From Ralstonia sp. TCR112 (lineage in GTDB: Bacteria; Pseudomonadota; Gammaproteobacteria; Burkholderiales; Burkholderiaceae), in contig NZ_VOSS01000090.1 of NCBI RefSeq assembly GCF_007997035.1, forward strand, positions 1 through 64,000: 64,000 nucleotides of DNA, given 5' to 3'. The stretch's first letter is position 1; each line of letters opens with the position of its first letter. Both the position numbers and the translations under genes were made by a program. The notes under the pieces are model-generated. The model was not told where the DNA came from. It was given only the letters and a program-made list of their open reading frames with translations, and ran no database searches. This document shows, one piece after another, positions 11,813 through 20,725 of the stretch.

Positions 11813-13048
11813 CTACTTTGACATGCCGCCCTGGCCGGAAGGGCGTAACGGCAGACGCCAGAGGTCGTAACGTTCTTCGCCGGCCTTGACCATGCCCGCG
11901 AAGTGCAGGTTCAGGCGGCTGGCAGTCACCACCAGAGCGCCGTCGGGAGCGATCGTCGGCGTATCGGGCCAGGAGACGTCTTCATCGGTCGCTACCAGTG
12001 CCATCGCCTTCGTGGCAGGGTCGTACCGCACGATGCCGTTGCGTGTGACGTCGGTGATGTACAGCCGGCCGTCGGCGCCGGTGGCAATGCCATCCGTGTT
12101 GCCGCCCACGTCGCCAAGGTGTTGCACGGCGGCGGCGACCTCCGCGCGATTGGCCTTCGGGTTGCGAAGCACGTGCGTGGCAATCGCATGCGCGTGCCGG
12201 CCCGTGGTGACGGTCCAATACAGCGTGCGGGCATCGGGCGAGAGCGCGATGCCGTTGATGCCCAGGACCAGCGGCTTGCCTGGCCAGACTTCCGTGCCGT
12301 GCGACATGACCTTGGCGCCCGGTTCGGGCATCAGACTCGGATGCCGATCGAGCAGGCGGCGCGCACGGCCCGACGTGAAATCCACGACGATCAGCGCCGC
12401 CTGGTTGGCGGGTGCACTGCGCAGGCCGCTGTCCGACACGTAGGCGACCTTGCGGGCTTCATCGACGACGATGTCATTGAGGAAGCTCGCCTTGCGGTCT
12501 GCCACGGAATCGAGGCCGATACGCTTGATCAGGCGGCCGGTGTCGAGGGCATACACCATGATCTTCTGCGCGCCTGCGGGGGCTTCGGTCTCGCCGGCCA
12601 CGAAGCCCTGGTCCAGGGCCCACAGCCAACCGTTGCGCCGATCGATGTAGAAGCCGAGCACGTTGCGAAGGTGCTGGTCCGGCGCACCGGCCACGGCATT
12701 GCCCTCGGTGGACGGAAACGCCGTCAGCCGTGCCGGCCCCGAGGCGGTGCGGGTGTCCAGCACGCTCAACGTGGCCGGCGCATCCGCAGACACCAGCCGT
12801 GGCGTGCTGACAAACGCGCGTCCTTGCACGTCGAAGTGGATGCCTGCAATCGGTGCGTTGACCGAGCCTGCATCGGCTGCGGCGTTGCCCTCGTCGTCGG
12901 CAGCGGCCCAGGTCACGCCCGTATAGCTGCGCCAGCGTTCAAGCGATGCACGCTCGGCCGCCTGCGCGGGCTGCACCGCCGCGGCTGCCGTGCTGCAGGC
13001 GAGCGCTGCCAGCAGCGCGGCAGCCAGGGTGAGGCGATAGCGATTCAT
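11813..13048 (-). CDS. Secreted L-dopachrome tautomerase-related (royal-jelly-type) propeller protein
   Basis: A 411-residue exported protein with a signal peptide (LTLAAALLAALACSTAAAA) and a single six-bladed propeller resembling the major royal jelly protein / L-dopachrome tautomerase-related family. Typical segments are GIHFDVQGRAFVSTPR, GFYIDRRNGWLWALDQG, LNDIVVDEARKVAYVSDSG, GINGIALSPDARTLYWT and GNTDGIATGADGRLYITD. SMP-30/gluconolactonase is the alternative fold reading. Substrate unknown. It is the last gene of a leftward cluster (DJ-1, SDR, this) facing a LysR regulator. Confidence 0.8.
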   Translation of the reverse strand: MNRYRLTLAAALLAALACSTAAAAVQPAQAAERASLERWRSYTGVTWAAADDEGNAAADAGSVNAPIAGIHFDVQGRAFVSTPRLVSADAPATLSVLDTRTASGPARLTAFPSTEGNAVAGAPDQHLRNVLGFYIDRRNGWLWALDQGFVAGETEAPAGAQKIMVYALDTGRLIKRIGLDSVADRKASFLNDIVVDEARKVAYVSDSGLRSAPANQAALIVVDFTSGRARRLLDRHPSLMPEPGAKVMSHGTEVWPGKPLVLGINGIALSPDARTLYWTVTTGRHAHAIATHVLRNPKANRAEVAAAVQHLGDVGGNTDGIATGADGRLYITDVTRNGIVRYDPATKAMALVATDEDVSWPDTPTIAPDGALVVTASRLNLHFAGMVKAGEERYDLWRLPLRPSGQGGMSK

Positions 13049-13082
13049 GTTCGATATCCAGGAATGGGTGGGTGGGGGGCGT

Positions 13083-13877
13083 TCAAAGAATCGAGCGGAA
13101 GCTGCCGCCTTCTACACGCACCGCCGCACCGTTGGAGGCCGCGCCCAAGGGGCTCGCAAGCAACGCCACCATGGCCGCCACTTCATCTGCCTCGATCATC
13201 CGGGCGATCAATGAACTCGGGCGGTACGTCTGGAAGAAATGCGCCTCGATCTGTGCGTCGGTCATGCCGGGGCGCGGCGCGGTCTGGCGCAGGTACTCGA
13301 CGATGCCGTCCGAGCGGGTCGCCGCAGGCAGCACGCTGTTGACCGTGACGCCGGTGCCCTTCGTCAATTCGGCCATGCCGCGCGACACCGCCAGCTGCGC
13401 AGACTTGGTCACGCCGTAGTGCACCATGTCCGGCGGCGTGAATGCGCCGACCTCGCTGGAGATGAAGATCACCCGTCCCCAGTTCCGTTCCAGCATGCCG
13501 GCAAAGTAATGGCGCGACAGGCGCACGCCTGACATGACGTTGATTTCGAACATCTGGCGCCAGTCTTCGTCGCTGATTTCTGCGAAGGCCTTGGCTTCGT
13601 ACATGCCCAGGTTGTTCACCAGAATGTCTGCGTTCGGCTGCGCTTGTATGACCGCGGCGGCGCCCTCAGCCGTGCTCAAGTCGGCGATGACCGGCGTGAG
13701 CTGGGCGCCCGGCACGGCGGCAACGATGTCCGCGATGGCGGTATCCAGCTTGTCGCGGTTGCGGCCCGTCATGGTGACGGCCACGCCTTCATTGGCCAGG
13801 GTGCGGGCGATTGCCAAGCCGATACCGGCCGTGGCCCCCGTCACGATGGCGGTTTTTCCCTTCAACTGCAGATCCAT
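13083..13877 (-). CDS. Short-chain dehydrogenase/reductase
   Basis: A 264-residue classical SDR oxidoreductase. The cofactor motif TGATAGIG is at about 13-20, with Arg residues following (GRNRDKL) that favour NADPH. NNLGMYE follows, and the catalytic Ser/Tyr/Lys set is FISSEVG...HYGVTKSA. The substrate cannot be inferred. It is the middle gene of the leftward cluster, 35 bp from the downstream propeller gene and 43 bp from the upstream DJ-1-like gene, so probably co-transcribed under the LysR gene at 14726. Confidence 0.92.
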   Translation of the reverse strand: MDLQLKGKTAIVTGATAGIGLAIARTLANEGVAVTMTGRNRDKLDTAIADIVAAVPGAQLTPVIADLSTAEGAAAVIQAQPNADILVNNLGMYEAKAFAEISDEDWRQMFEINVMSGVRLSRHYFAGMLERNWGRVIFISSEVGAFTPPDMVHYGVTKSAQLAVSRGMAELTKGTGVTVNSVLPAATRSDGIVEYLRQTAPRPGMTDAQIEAHFFQTYRPSSLIARMIEADEVAAMVALLASPLGAASNGAAVRVEGGSFRSIL

Positions 13878-13919
13878 CTCTTGTTTTCCTTGTGAGTGAG
13901 CGCGCTGTGGCGCGTGGTG

Positions 13920-14624
13920 TCATTGCTGGCCGTGCGGGCGAAGCAGGAGGTCGCGCATGGCCGCACCCACGCCCGCGGCGGACTGCGGGTTCTGGCCGGT
14001 GACGAGGCGCCCGTCCACGACAACGTTGGCCGTCCAGTCCGGCGCCGGGTGGTGCGTTGCGCCGCGCTGCACGAGCGTGCTCGCGAGCAGGAAGGGCACC
14101 ACGTGGTCGAGTTCAACCGCGCGCTCTTCGTCGTCGGTAAAGGCGCTGACGTTCTTGCCTGCCACGAGGTAGGCACCGTCGCCGAGCTTGACGTTGACGA
14201 GTGCCGCGGGGCCGTGGCAGACGGCGCCCACCACACCGCCCGCCTCGTAAATTGCGCGCGTGACGCGCGACACGGCGGGGCTGTCCGGGAAGTCCCACAT
14301 CGCCCCATGGCCGCCGGCAAAGAAGATGGCCGAATACCTGCTCGGCTCGACGTCGCCCAGGCGCCGGGTCTGGCGGACGGCGCTGCGGAAGGCCGTGTCG
14401 TTCCAGTAGCGGGCGTTGACGGGATCGTTCAGGTCGAGGCCGTCCACCGGCGGCTGGCCGCCCTCGATCGAAGCGAACTCCACGGCAATGCCGGCGTCCT
14501 GGAGTTCCGCCAGCGGGTGCGTGACTTCGCCCAGGTAATAGCCGGTCGGCTCGCCCGTGCTCCCCTTGGTTCCGTGGCTGGTAAGCACGAAGAGGACGGG
14601 CCGGATGGCGGGGTGAGTGTGCAT
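13920..14624 (-). CDS. DJ-1/PfpI superfamily class I amidotransferase-like protein
   Basis: A 234-residue DJ-1/PfpI-fold protein. The nucleophile elbow GAVCHGPAAL carries the reactive Cys, with the acidic partner early in the chain (GYYLGEVTHPLAEL) and an AIFFAGGHGAMWDFPD loop, as in HchA/YajL-type glyoxalases and chaperones. Such proteins often act on reactive carbonyls, and the neighbouring SDR could serve the same detoxification. The ATG at 14624 has an AGGA nine bases upstream; an in-frame ATG at 14645 is possible. It is the first gene of the leftward cluster. Confidence 0.88.
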   Translation of the reverse strand: MHTHPAIRPVLFVLTSHGTKGSTGEPTGYYLGEVTHPLAELQDAGIAVEFASIEGGQPPVDGLDLNDPVNARYWNDTAFRSAVRQTRRLGDVEPSRYSAIFFAGGHGAMWDFPDSPAVSRVTRAIYEAGGVVGAVCHGPAALVNVKLGDGAYLVAGKNVSAFTDDEERAVELDHVVPFLLASTLVQRGATHHPAPDWTANVVVDGRLVTGQNPQSAAGVGAAMRDLLLRPHGQQ

Positions 14625-14725
14625 GGTTTGAGTCCTGGCTTGCATGGGTTGGATCACACTGTATTGCTGACCCACATGGCGATAAACTGCCGGCACTGAC
14701 AATCATTTGTTCTTCAAGAGACAAA

Positions 14726-15640
14726 ATGGGCCGGAAGTTTGATTACCTGGGCGATGTCGAAGCGTTCCTGGCGGTCGCCGAACACGGGTCGTTTACGGCG
14801 GGAGCGGTGGCGCTGTCGACCACGCCGTCGGTGCTGAGCCGTGCCGTCACCCGGCTGGAGGCGCGCCTCGGCAACCAGCTGCTGCGCCGGACCACGCGTC
14901 GCATCGGGCTGACCGATGCGGGCAGGCAATATCTGGAGCAGGCACGCGCCGCCTTTACGCTGCTCGACGAGGCCGAGCGCGAGGCCCAGGGGGAGGAAGG
15001 CGAACTCAAGGGCCGTGTGCGGCTGAGCGTGCCGACCACGTACGGGCACTACCGCCTGCCGCCGTTGCTGGCCCGGTTTGCGCAGAAGCACCCCCGCGTC
15101 CGTGTCGAACTGAACATCACGAACCGAAACGTCGACCTCGTTGCCGAGGGGTTTGACCTGGCCATCCGGCTCGGCCATCTGCCCGACAGCGGGTTGGTAG
15201 CGCGCAAGCTGGAAGATGCGGCCTTGTGCCTGGTGGCTTCGCCGGGTTACCTGCGGCGCTCAGGCTGGCCCCAAAGCCTGGATGCGCTCCAGCAACACGT
15301 CTGTCTGCCGTTCGTGATGCCGAGTACCGGCCGCATCGCGCCGTGGGTGTTCAAGGATGGGGGGCAGGATGTCGAATGGCTACCGCCCTCCACGCTTCAG
15401 GTTTCAGGCGACGTGTTGGGCGTCGTGTCGCTGGCGGCGCAGGGCGTGGGCATCTGCCAGAGCTACGACTTCGTCGTCCGCCAACAGCTCGAGCAGGGCA
15501 GCCTGGTCGAACTGCTGCCGGCGCTACGTGGGCGGACACGTCCCTTCTCGGTCGTCTACGCGCCGCATCGCAGGCAATCCGCTGCGACACGTGCGCTGAT
15601 CGATCTGCTGACTTCGGGCGACCCGCATCGCGGCGCCTGA
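14726..15640 (+). CDS. LysR-family transcriptional regulator
   Basis: A 304-residue LTTR. The N-terminal winged helix-turn-helix (about 8-66: FLAVAEHGSFTAGAVALSTT, RLEARLGNQLLRRTTRR) is followed by a periplasmic-binding-like effector domain of the CrgA/DsdC-like subgroup (RVRLSVPTTYGHYRLPPLLARF, VARKLEDAALCLVASPGYL). It is divergent from the DJ-1/SDR/propeller cluster with a 101-bp gap, the standard layout for an LTTR controlling its neighbour. The effector is unknown. Confidence 0.93.
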   Translation: MGRKFDYLGDVEAFLAVAEHGSFTAGAVALSTTPSVLSRAVTRLEARLGNQLLRRTTRRIGLTDAGRQYLEQARAAFTLLDEAEREAQGEEGELKGRVRLSVPTTYGHYRLPPLLARFAQKHPRVRVELNITNRNVDLVAEGFDLAIRLGHLPDSGLVARKLEDAALCLVASPGYLRRSGWPQSLDALQQHVCLPFVMPSTGRIAPWVFKDGGQDVEWLPPSTLQVSGDVLGVVSLAAQGVGICQSYDFVVRQQLEQGSLVELLPALRGRTRPFSVVYAPHRRQSAATRALIDLLTSGDPHRGA

Positions 15641-15671
15641 ATGGATGCGCGACGGGCGCCGGCGCGCGGGC

Positions 15672-16250
15672 TCACTGCTTGACGCACAGCCGCGCTGTCG
15701 CGCGGTCCAGTGCAATGCGATGCAGCGTGTCGAGCGACTGCTCCCGCGTGACACGCTCGACTTCCTTTGCCACCTGCACCGGGCAATCCGCGCGGCCGCG
15801 TGCCGGGGCCGCGTCGCGCAGCGCCTGCAGGATGGATTTCTGCAAGCCGTCCAGCCTGGGCCGGATGACGTCGCGCAGGCTCTGCCGCTGCGCTTCGGGT
15901 GCGGCCCCGGCCCGGCGCCAGTCATTGAGCAGGGCGTACTGCACTTCCTTGTTGGCTTCGATCTGGTCGGCAAATACGTTCCCCACATCGGCGGGCGCCA
16001 GCCCGTATGCCGGCGCTTCGCCCGAGACATTGGCAATGACCTGCGCTTCGCGTGCCCCGTCGTAGACGGGTTGGCCGCTGTCCCATTTGCTCAGCGCGAC
16101 CTGGTCTGCGGTGACCAGGCGATCGGCCAGATGGCGGAGCAGTGGCGCGAAGGCGCCTTCCTGGGCGTGGACCTGGGTCGCGCAGCTTGCCGCCAGCAAC
16201 AGGGCGCAGGCGATTCGGGGTGTCATCAACGTGTTAAAGGCGTTCTTCAT
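15672..16250 (-). CDS. Periplasmic chorismate mutase (AroQ-gamma type)
   Basis: An exported monofunctional chorismate mutase of about 192 residues. After a signal peptide (ACALLLAASCATQVHAQ) the all-helical AroQ pattern appears: LLRHLADRLVTADQVALSKW, then VYDGAREAQVIANV, and a later helix-rich region with paired Cys (ADCPVQ and RLCVKQ) expected to form a disulfide in the periplasm. It converts chorismate to prephenate outside the cytoplasm; why is unresolved in the family. Starts at 16250 or 16226 are both possible, neither with a strong ribosome site. It is convergent with the LysR gene. Confidence 0.8.
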   Translation of the reverse strand: MKNAFNTLMTPRIACALLLAASCATQVHAQEGAFAPLLRHLADRLVTADQVALSKWDSGQPVYDGAREAQVIANVSGEAPAYGLAPADVGNVFADQIEANKEVQYALLNDWRRAGAAPEAQRQSLRDVIRPRLDGLQKSILQALRDAAPARGRADCPVQVAKEVERVTREQSLDTLHRIALDRATARLCVKQ

Positions 16251-16458
16251 GCTGGGTAACGGTCGATTGCCGCGTGTCATGAGACTGGGAGCGGCAATCA
16301 TACCGAAGCGCGTGGTGTCGGGCGTGCGCAATGTTGTTCCGATGCCCGCCGTTAGGCCGTTTGCACGTGCCGTCTGCCATAAACCCAGGTATCATGCGGC
16401 CTACGCGCCGTGTTTGTCCGCAAAGCCTGCGGCGGCGCGGCTAGCTGAGCATACGACG

Positions 16459-16809
16459 ATGGATTTCTACCCCGATCTGGAAGGTTTGCCGCTGTTTGCC
16501 AAACCCGCTTTCGGCTGGGAGGAACCGGCGTCGGCATCGTCGGCCGACAACGCCCCCACCAAACCCCGCCGCTTGCGCCGATGGCGCGGCCCAATCACCC
16601 ATTGGGAACGCGGCTACCGCTCCCACTATTACCGCGACAAGCGCGGCAAGAAGCTCGGTGAAATCCACCTGAGCCCGCGCGGTCAGGCACCGCTGCTTTA
16701 CCGCTGGCTGGCCGGTACGCTCTCCGGCATCGAGGGGTCGCTCACGCACGCTCGCATGCGGGTGGAAGAGGCGATCGGGTTCGGGATGCGCCAGATGGCG
16801 TTGTTCTGA
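16459..16809 (+). CDS. Hypothetical protein (116 residues)
   Basis: Unrecognised. A soluble, Arg/Trp-rich protein of 116 residues, with an acidic N-terminus (MDFYPDLEGLPLF), a central basic stretch (KPRRLRRWRGPITHWERGYR, KRGKKLGEIHLSP) and an amphipathic C-terminal helix. There is no signal peptide or membrane segment. Codon third positions are GC-rich, which supports it being real against the longer but featureless frame on the opposite strand. The ATG at 16459 has no strong ribosome site. Confidence 0.55.
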   Translation: MDFYPDLEGLPLFAKPAFGWEEPASASSADNAPTKPRRLRRWRGPITHWERGYRSHYYRDKRGKKLGEIHLSPRGQAPLLYRWLAGTLSGIEGSLTHARMRVEEAIGFGMRQMALF

Positions 16810-16881
16810 GCGGCCCCCGTCCGGCGTGTCGCCGGGCACGGCCGATGCGTCAATTCTGGGTTCACCACGAGCAGAACCCCC

Positions 16882-17208
16882 ATGCCGACCATCGTCCGCA
16901 TCTTCACAGACCATGCTGCTGCCGAGGCAGCCCGCCAAGCCGTGTTGAACACCGGCCTCACGCTGGAGCGCGTCGCGCTGTCGCACCAGGGTGACGAGGC
17001 AGGTGCCTTGTGCGGCAACTTCCTCTGCGGCGACTACGAGCCCGGCGGCGAAAACGCCGAGACCTACGAGCGCAAATTCCAGAACGTCGTGATCGGCGGG
17101 CGTTTCCTGCTGACCATCGAAGCCGAGCCTTCGGAGGTGGATGCCGCCGAAGCAGCGCTGCACTCCACCGGCGGGCGCGCCGTCGACGACTTGGGCCCGC
17201 AGCGCTGA
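16882..17208 (+). CDS. Hypothetical protein (108 residues)
   Basis: Unrecognised small protein. It begins MPTIVRIFTDHAAAEAARQAVLNTG and looks like a single alpha/beta ferredoxin-like domain: a predicted first strand VRIF, a helix, then a GGRFLLTIEAEP strand and a last helix VDAAEAALHSTGG. Two Cys (ALCGNFLCGDYE) lie in the middle. There is no export signal. It sits 72 bp after the preceding hypothetical gene in the same direction, so the two may share a transcript. Confidence 0.65.
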   Translation: MPTIVRIFTDHAAAEAARQAVLNTGLTLERVALSHQGDEAGALCGNFLCGDYEPGGENAETYERKFQNVVIGGRFLLTIEAEPSEVDAAEAALHSTGGRAVDDLGPQR

Positions 17209-17272
17209 GGGCGGGGCGGCGGCGCCGGAGTGCAGCGATCGCACGAGACTGCCGCGAGCGCTGCGGCCGCTG

Positions 17273-17890
17273 CTACAAGGCCAGCAAATCCTCCGGCCGG
17301 CCGAGCAGCGGCGCCCCCGCGTGTCGCTGCAACGCGTCTGGCGCCGTGTATCCCCAGGCCACTCCCCGGAACGCGATGCCTGTGGCGCGCGCTGCATCGG
17401 CGTCGCGTATTTCGTCACCCACATACAGCACGTCTTCCGGGCGCACGCGCGTCGAGGCCGTGAGCGCCGCCAGCTTGCGCGCCTTGCCGAATACCGAGAT
17501 GCCGCAGCTGTAGTGGTGGACCCACCGTGTTGCCGGGCCCAGCACGGCCCGCACGTTGTCCTCGGCATTGGATGTGGCGATGGCCAGACGCACACCACGC
17601 CCTGCGAGTGCTTCCAGCGTTTCGGCAACGCCGTCGAACAGCTGGGTTTGAGCGATACGCTCGCGCATCTGCTGGCGCATCTCGAGGGTGATGGCGGGGG
17701 CCTTCCACACCGGCACATCCAGCAGGCGCATGACGTCGCGCGCCGATGCTCCGCGCGCCTGCGCCAGCCGGGCACCTTCGAGCCGGTGGAATCCGTGTTT
17801 CGTCGCTGCCGCATTCAGTGCATCAACGAACGCGTCGAAGGAGTCAGCCAGTGTGCCGTCAAAGTCGAAGGCGATGAGTCGGTAGGGCAT
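17273..17890 (-). CDS. HAD-family hydrolase (phosphoglycolate-phosphatase-like)
   Basis: A 205-residue HAD phosphatase. Motif I is FDFDGTLADSFDAF at the extreme N-terminus, motif II IATSNAED, the motif III Lys is in VFGKARKL, and motif IV is YVGDEIRDADAA; the cap lies between motifs I and II (four-helix C1 type). Gph-like phosphatases are the nearest named group; the true substrate is unknown. The ATG at 17890 begins MPYRLIAFDFDG. The frame is open upstream to 18007 but motif I sets the start. Confidence 0.9.
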   Translation of the reverse strand: MPYRLIAFDFDGTLADSFDAFVDALNAAATKHGFHRLEGARLAQARGASARDVMRLLDVPVWKAPAITLEMRQQMRERIAQTQLFDGVAETLEALAGRGVRLAIATSNAEDNVRAVLGPATRWVHHYSCGISVFGKARKLAALTASTRVRPEDVLYVGDEIRDADAARATGIAFRGVAWGYTAPDALQRHAGAPLLGRPEDLLAL

Positions 17891-18041
17891 CCGTGCCGGT
17901 GTGAGAAAAGGCGGACGCCGATTGTAGCGGCCAAGCATGCGCTTGTGCGACGGCGTCCGTTGCGCCTCAGCCGATCTAAAACTTGCGCGCTGCCGATCCC
18001 GTAGCATTGCGTTCCCTCAAACAACAACGAGAGCGCATGCC

Positions 18042-18602
18042 ATGTCCAAGACCCAGTACTACGCCGCCACCACCCTGGACGGCTTCATCGCCACGACGGA
18101 TCACTCGCTCGATTGGCTGATGCAGTTTGGCTCGCTGGAAGGCACAAGCTACGACAGCTTCATTCGCGACGTCGGCGCGCTGGCAATGGGTGCGTCCACC
18201 TACGAATGGCTGCTGCGCGAACTGGCCAAGCCCGGCCCCGCGGGCGAAGCCCAGCCATGGCCTTACGTGCAGCCCGCGTGGGTCTTCACATCGCGCACGC
18301 TGCCGGCGGTGCAAGGTGCGGAGATCCGCTTCGTGCGGGGCGATGTGCGGCCAGTGCACCGCGACATGCTGGCCGCAGCCGGTGGGCGCAATCTCTGGAT
18401 CGTTGGTGGCGGTGAACTCGCTGGCAGGTTTCTCGATGCGGGGCTGCTGGACGAACTGATCGTGCAGGTGATGCCCGTCACGCTAGGTACGGGCCTGCCG
18501 CTGTTGCCGCGCCGCATCGTGCAGCCTGCGCTGAAGCTGACTTCCGCCGTGCCCTACAAGAACACGTTCGTCGAGATGCGCTACGAGGTCGTGCGCGGCT
18601 AG
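18042..18602 (+). CDS. Dihydrofolate-reductase-like (RibD C-terminal domain) protein
   Basis: A 186-residue NADPH-dependent reductase-fold protein of the DHFR/RibD superfamily. Characteristic segments are YYAATTLDGFIATTDHSLDW at the N-terminus, ALAMGASTYEWLL, LWIVGGGELAGRFLDAGLLD and the C-terminal VMPVTLGTGLPLLP. Standalone members have no settled function and are not the housekeeping folate enzyme. The gene is divergent from the HAD phosphatase. Confidence 0.88.
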   Translation: MSKTQYYAATTLDGFIATTDHSLDWLMQFGSLEGTSYDSFIRDVGALAMGASTYEWLLRELAKPGPAGEAQPWPYVQPAWVFTSRTLPAVQGAEIRFVRGDVRPVHRDMLAAAGGRNLWIVGGGELAGRFLDAGLLDELIVQVMPVTLGTGLPLLPRRIVQPALKLTSAVPYKNTFVEMRYEVVRG

Positions 18603-18801
18603 TGCGGTTTGGCGCCAAACGCTCGCACGGGCGACCGAAGCATCGCCGCGCATCAGCAAGTTGCTTGCCCACAGAGCCCGATATGGCGCCATTCCTGCCG
18701 CTTGGGTATGCCGCCCTTTTGCGCAAAACCTGTCGATTTGACAACGCTGTCGGCGTCTCCTTTTCTGGACTGGCTTTCCGTCAACCAGGCAGGAGATGAC
18801 G

Positions 18802-20414
18802 ATGCATCGACAGGCTCACTTTTTGATCCGGCGCCGTGTGGCGAAGGTTGCCGCATGGCTCGCGTTTGGTTTGGCGGCCTCGTCGGCGTTGGCCGATGTG
18901 GGCGTGGGTGCCGCGCTGCCGCCGTCGCCCGACAAGCTCTACGGCGACTTGTTCGTGGCGGTGCAGACCGCGCAGGTGTATCCGGACCAGAAGACGTTTG
19001 TCGATGCGGTGCCCAAGGCCGCGCCCGCGGTCATCCTGCAGGCGTATCAGGCACAGAAAGGCGTGCCCGGCTTCTCGCTCAAGGCGTTTGTCGACCAGTA
19101 CTTCACGCCGCCGGTCGATACGCCCGTGACGCCGCCCGCGGGCAGTCCTTGCGCGCGCACATCAACTGGCTGTGGCCGGCGCTCACGCGCACAACGACCA
19201 CCGCGCCGGACAACAGCTCGCTCATTCCCCTGCCCAAGCCGTACGTGGTGCCGGGCGGCCGCTTCCGTGAGGGCTATTACTGGGATACCTACTTCACCAT
19301 GCTCGGCCTGCAGGAAGCGGGCCGCGAAGACCTGGTCGATAACATGCTCGACAACTTCGCCTATGCCATCGACCAGTTCGGCCACATCCCGAACGGCAAT
19401 CGCACGTACTACCTGAGCCGCTCGCAGCCGCCGTTCTTTGCGTTGATGGTGGAGCTGGCCGCTCAACAAGAGGGCGACGCGGCGCTCAAGCGCTACCTGC
19501 CGCAGCTGCGCAAGGAGTATGCGTACTGGATGCGCGGCGCGGCCACCACGCCTGCCGGACAGGCGAGCAGCAACGTCGTCGTCATGCGCGACGGCACTGT
19601 GCTCAACCGCTACTGGGACGACCAGGACACCCCGCGCCCCGAGTCGTATCTGCAAGACGTGACCACCGCGCAGCAGACACCCGCACGCCCCGCCAACGAG
19701 ATCTGGCGCGACCTGCGTGCGGCGGCCGAAAGCGGCTGGGATTTCAGCTCACGCTGGTTTGGCGACAACGCTACGCTGGGCACCATCCGCACGACGTCGA
19801 TCGTGCCGGTGGATCTGAACAGCCTGATGTTCCAGCTTGAGAAGACGATCGCGCGCGGTTGCACAGCAGCGCGCGATTTTGCGTGCACGGTCGAATACTC
19901 CGTGCGCGCCGGAAAGCGTGCCGTCGCCATCGAGCGCTACCTGTGGCACCCCGCCGGCTACTACGCCGATTACGACTGGCAGCTCGGCCGCGTGCGCGAC
20001 AACAAGTCCGCCGCGATGACGTATCCGCTGTTTGTGGGTGCCGCCCGCCCCGACCGCGCGTGGAAGACATTGCAATGGACGCAGCAGGCGCTGCTGCAGG
20101 TGGGCGGGTTGTCCACCACGACCTTCAAGACCGGCCAGCAGTGGGATGCGCCCAACGGCTGGGCGCCGCTGCAATGGATCGCGTTGCGCGGCGCGCAGCG
20201 CTACGGCTGGCAGCCGCTTGCCCAGGCGATTGGCGAGCGCTTTCTCGGCAGCGTCGAGCAGCTCTATGCCAGCCAGCAGAAGCTCGTCGAGAAATACATC
20301 GTCGATGGAACGGGCACCGGCGGTGGCGGCGGTGAGTATCCGTTGCAGGACGGCTTCGGCTGGACGAACGGCGTCACCCTCAAGCTGCTGGATGCGTATG
20401 GCCGCGGGCAGTAA
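18802..20414 (+). pseudogene. treA: Periplasmic trehalase, single-base frameshift near 19140
   Basis: GH37 trehalase that cleaves periplasmic trehalose to glucose. The signal peptide and first ~115 residues ([26 protein letters not shown]..., ending [11 protein letters not shown]) are in one frame. The rest, from [16 protein letters not shown], is in another and is very close to E. coli TreA: signature [20 protein letters not shown], signature [10 protein letters not shown] and [17 protein letters not shown]. One G added to the GGG run at 19140 restores a continuous protein of normal length. The ATG at 18802 has AGGAG six bases upstream. It is either a real loss or a consensus error; everything else is intact. 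Confidence 0.9.
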
Positions 20415-20449
20415 GCTGGTGGCCTTGTCCGCCACCCCGAGCCCTGCGC

Positions 20450-20713
20450 ATGCCCATCGAACTTGACCGCGACGTCCGCGAAGCGGCCGTCCAATCCATC
20501 CAGCGCTACTTCACCGAGCAGTTGGACGAGCGCATCGGCAACATTCAGGCCGGTGCGCTGCTCAGTTTCTTTCTTGAAGAGATCGGCCCCGCGGTCTACA
20601 ACCTCGCCGTGCAGGAGGCGCAGGAACGTCTGCAGACGCGCGTGGCCGAGCTGGACTACGAGTGCCACCAGGAGCCGTTCGGGTACTGGAAGAAATTCGA
20701 CAAGCGCCGATAG
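20450..20713 (+). CDS. DUF2164 domain protein
   Basis: An 87-residue protein that matches the DUF2164 family from end to end: MPIELDRDVREAAVQSIQRY, FTEQLDERIGNIQAGALLSF, FLEEIGPAVYNLAVQEA, and a C-terminal ECHQEPFGYWKK. Function unknown; it is helical and probably soluble. It lies 35 bp after treA and 12 bp before the oxygenase gene, so possibly one transcript. Confidence 0.88.
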   Translation: MPIELDRDVREAAVQSIQRYFTEQLDERIGNIQAGALLSFFLEEIGPAVYNLAVQEAQERLQTRVAELDYECHQEPFGYWKKFDKRR

Positions 20714-20725
20714 TTCCCGGCTACC

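Noticed and set aside
18738-18766. sigma70 promoter for treA beginning at TTGACA (18738)
   Set aside because: The -35 is perfect but the -10 at 17-bp spacing reads TTTTCT, too weak to call.
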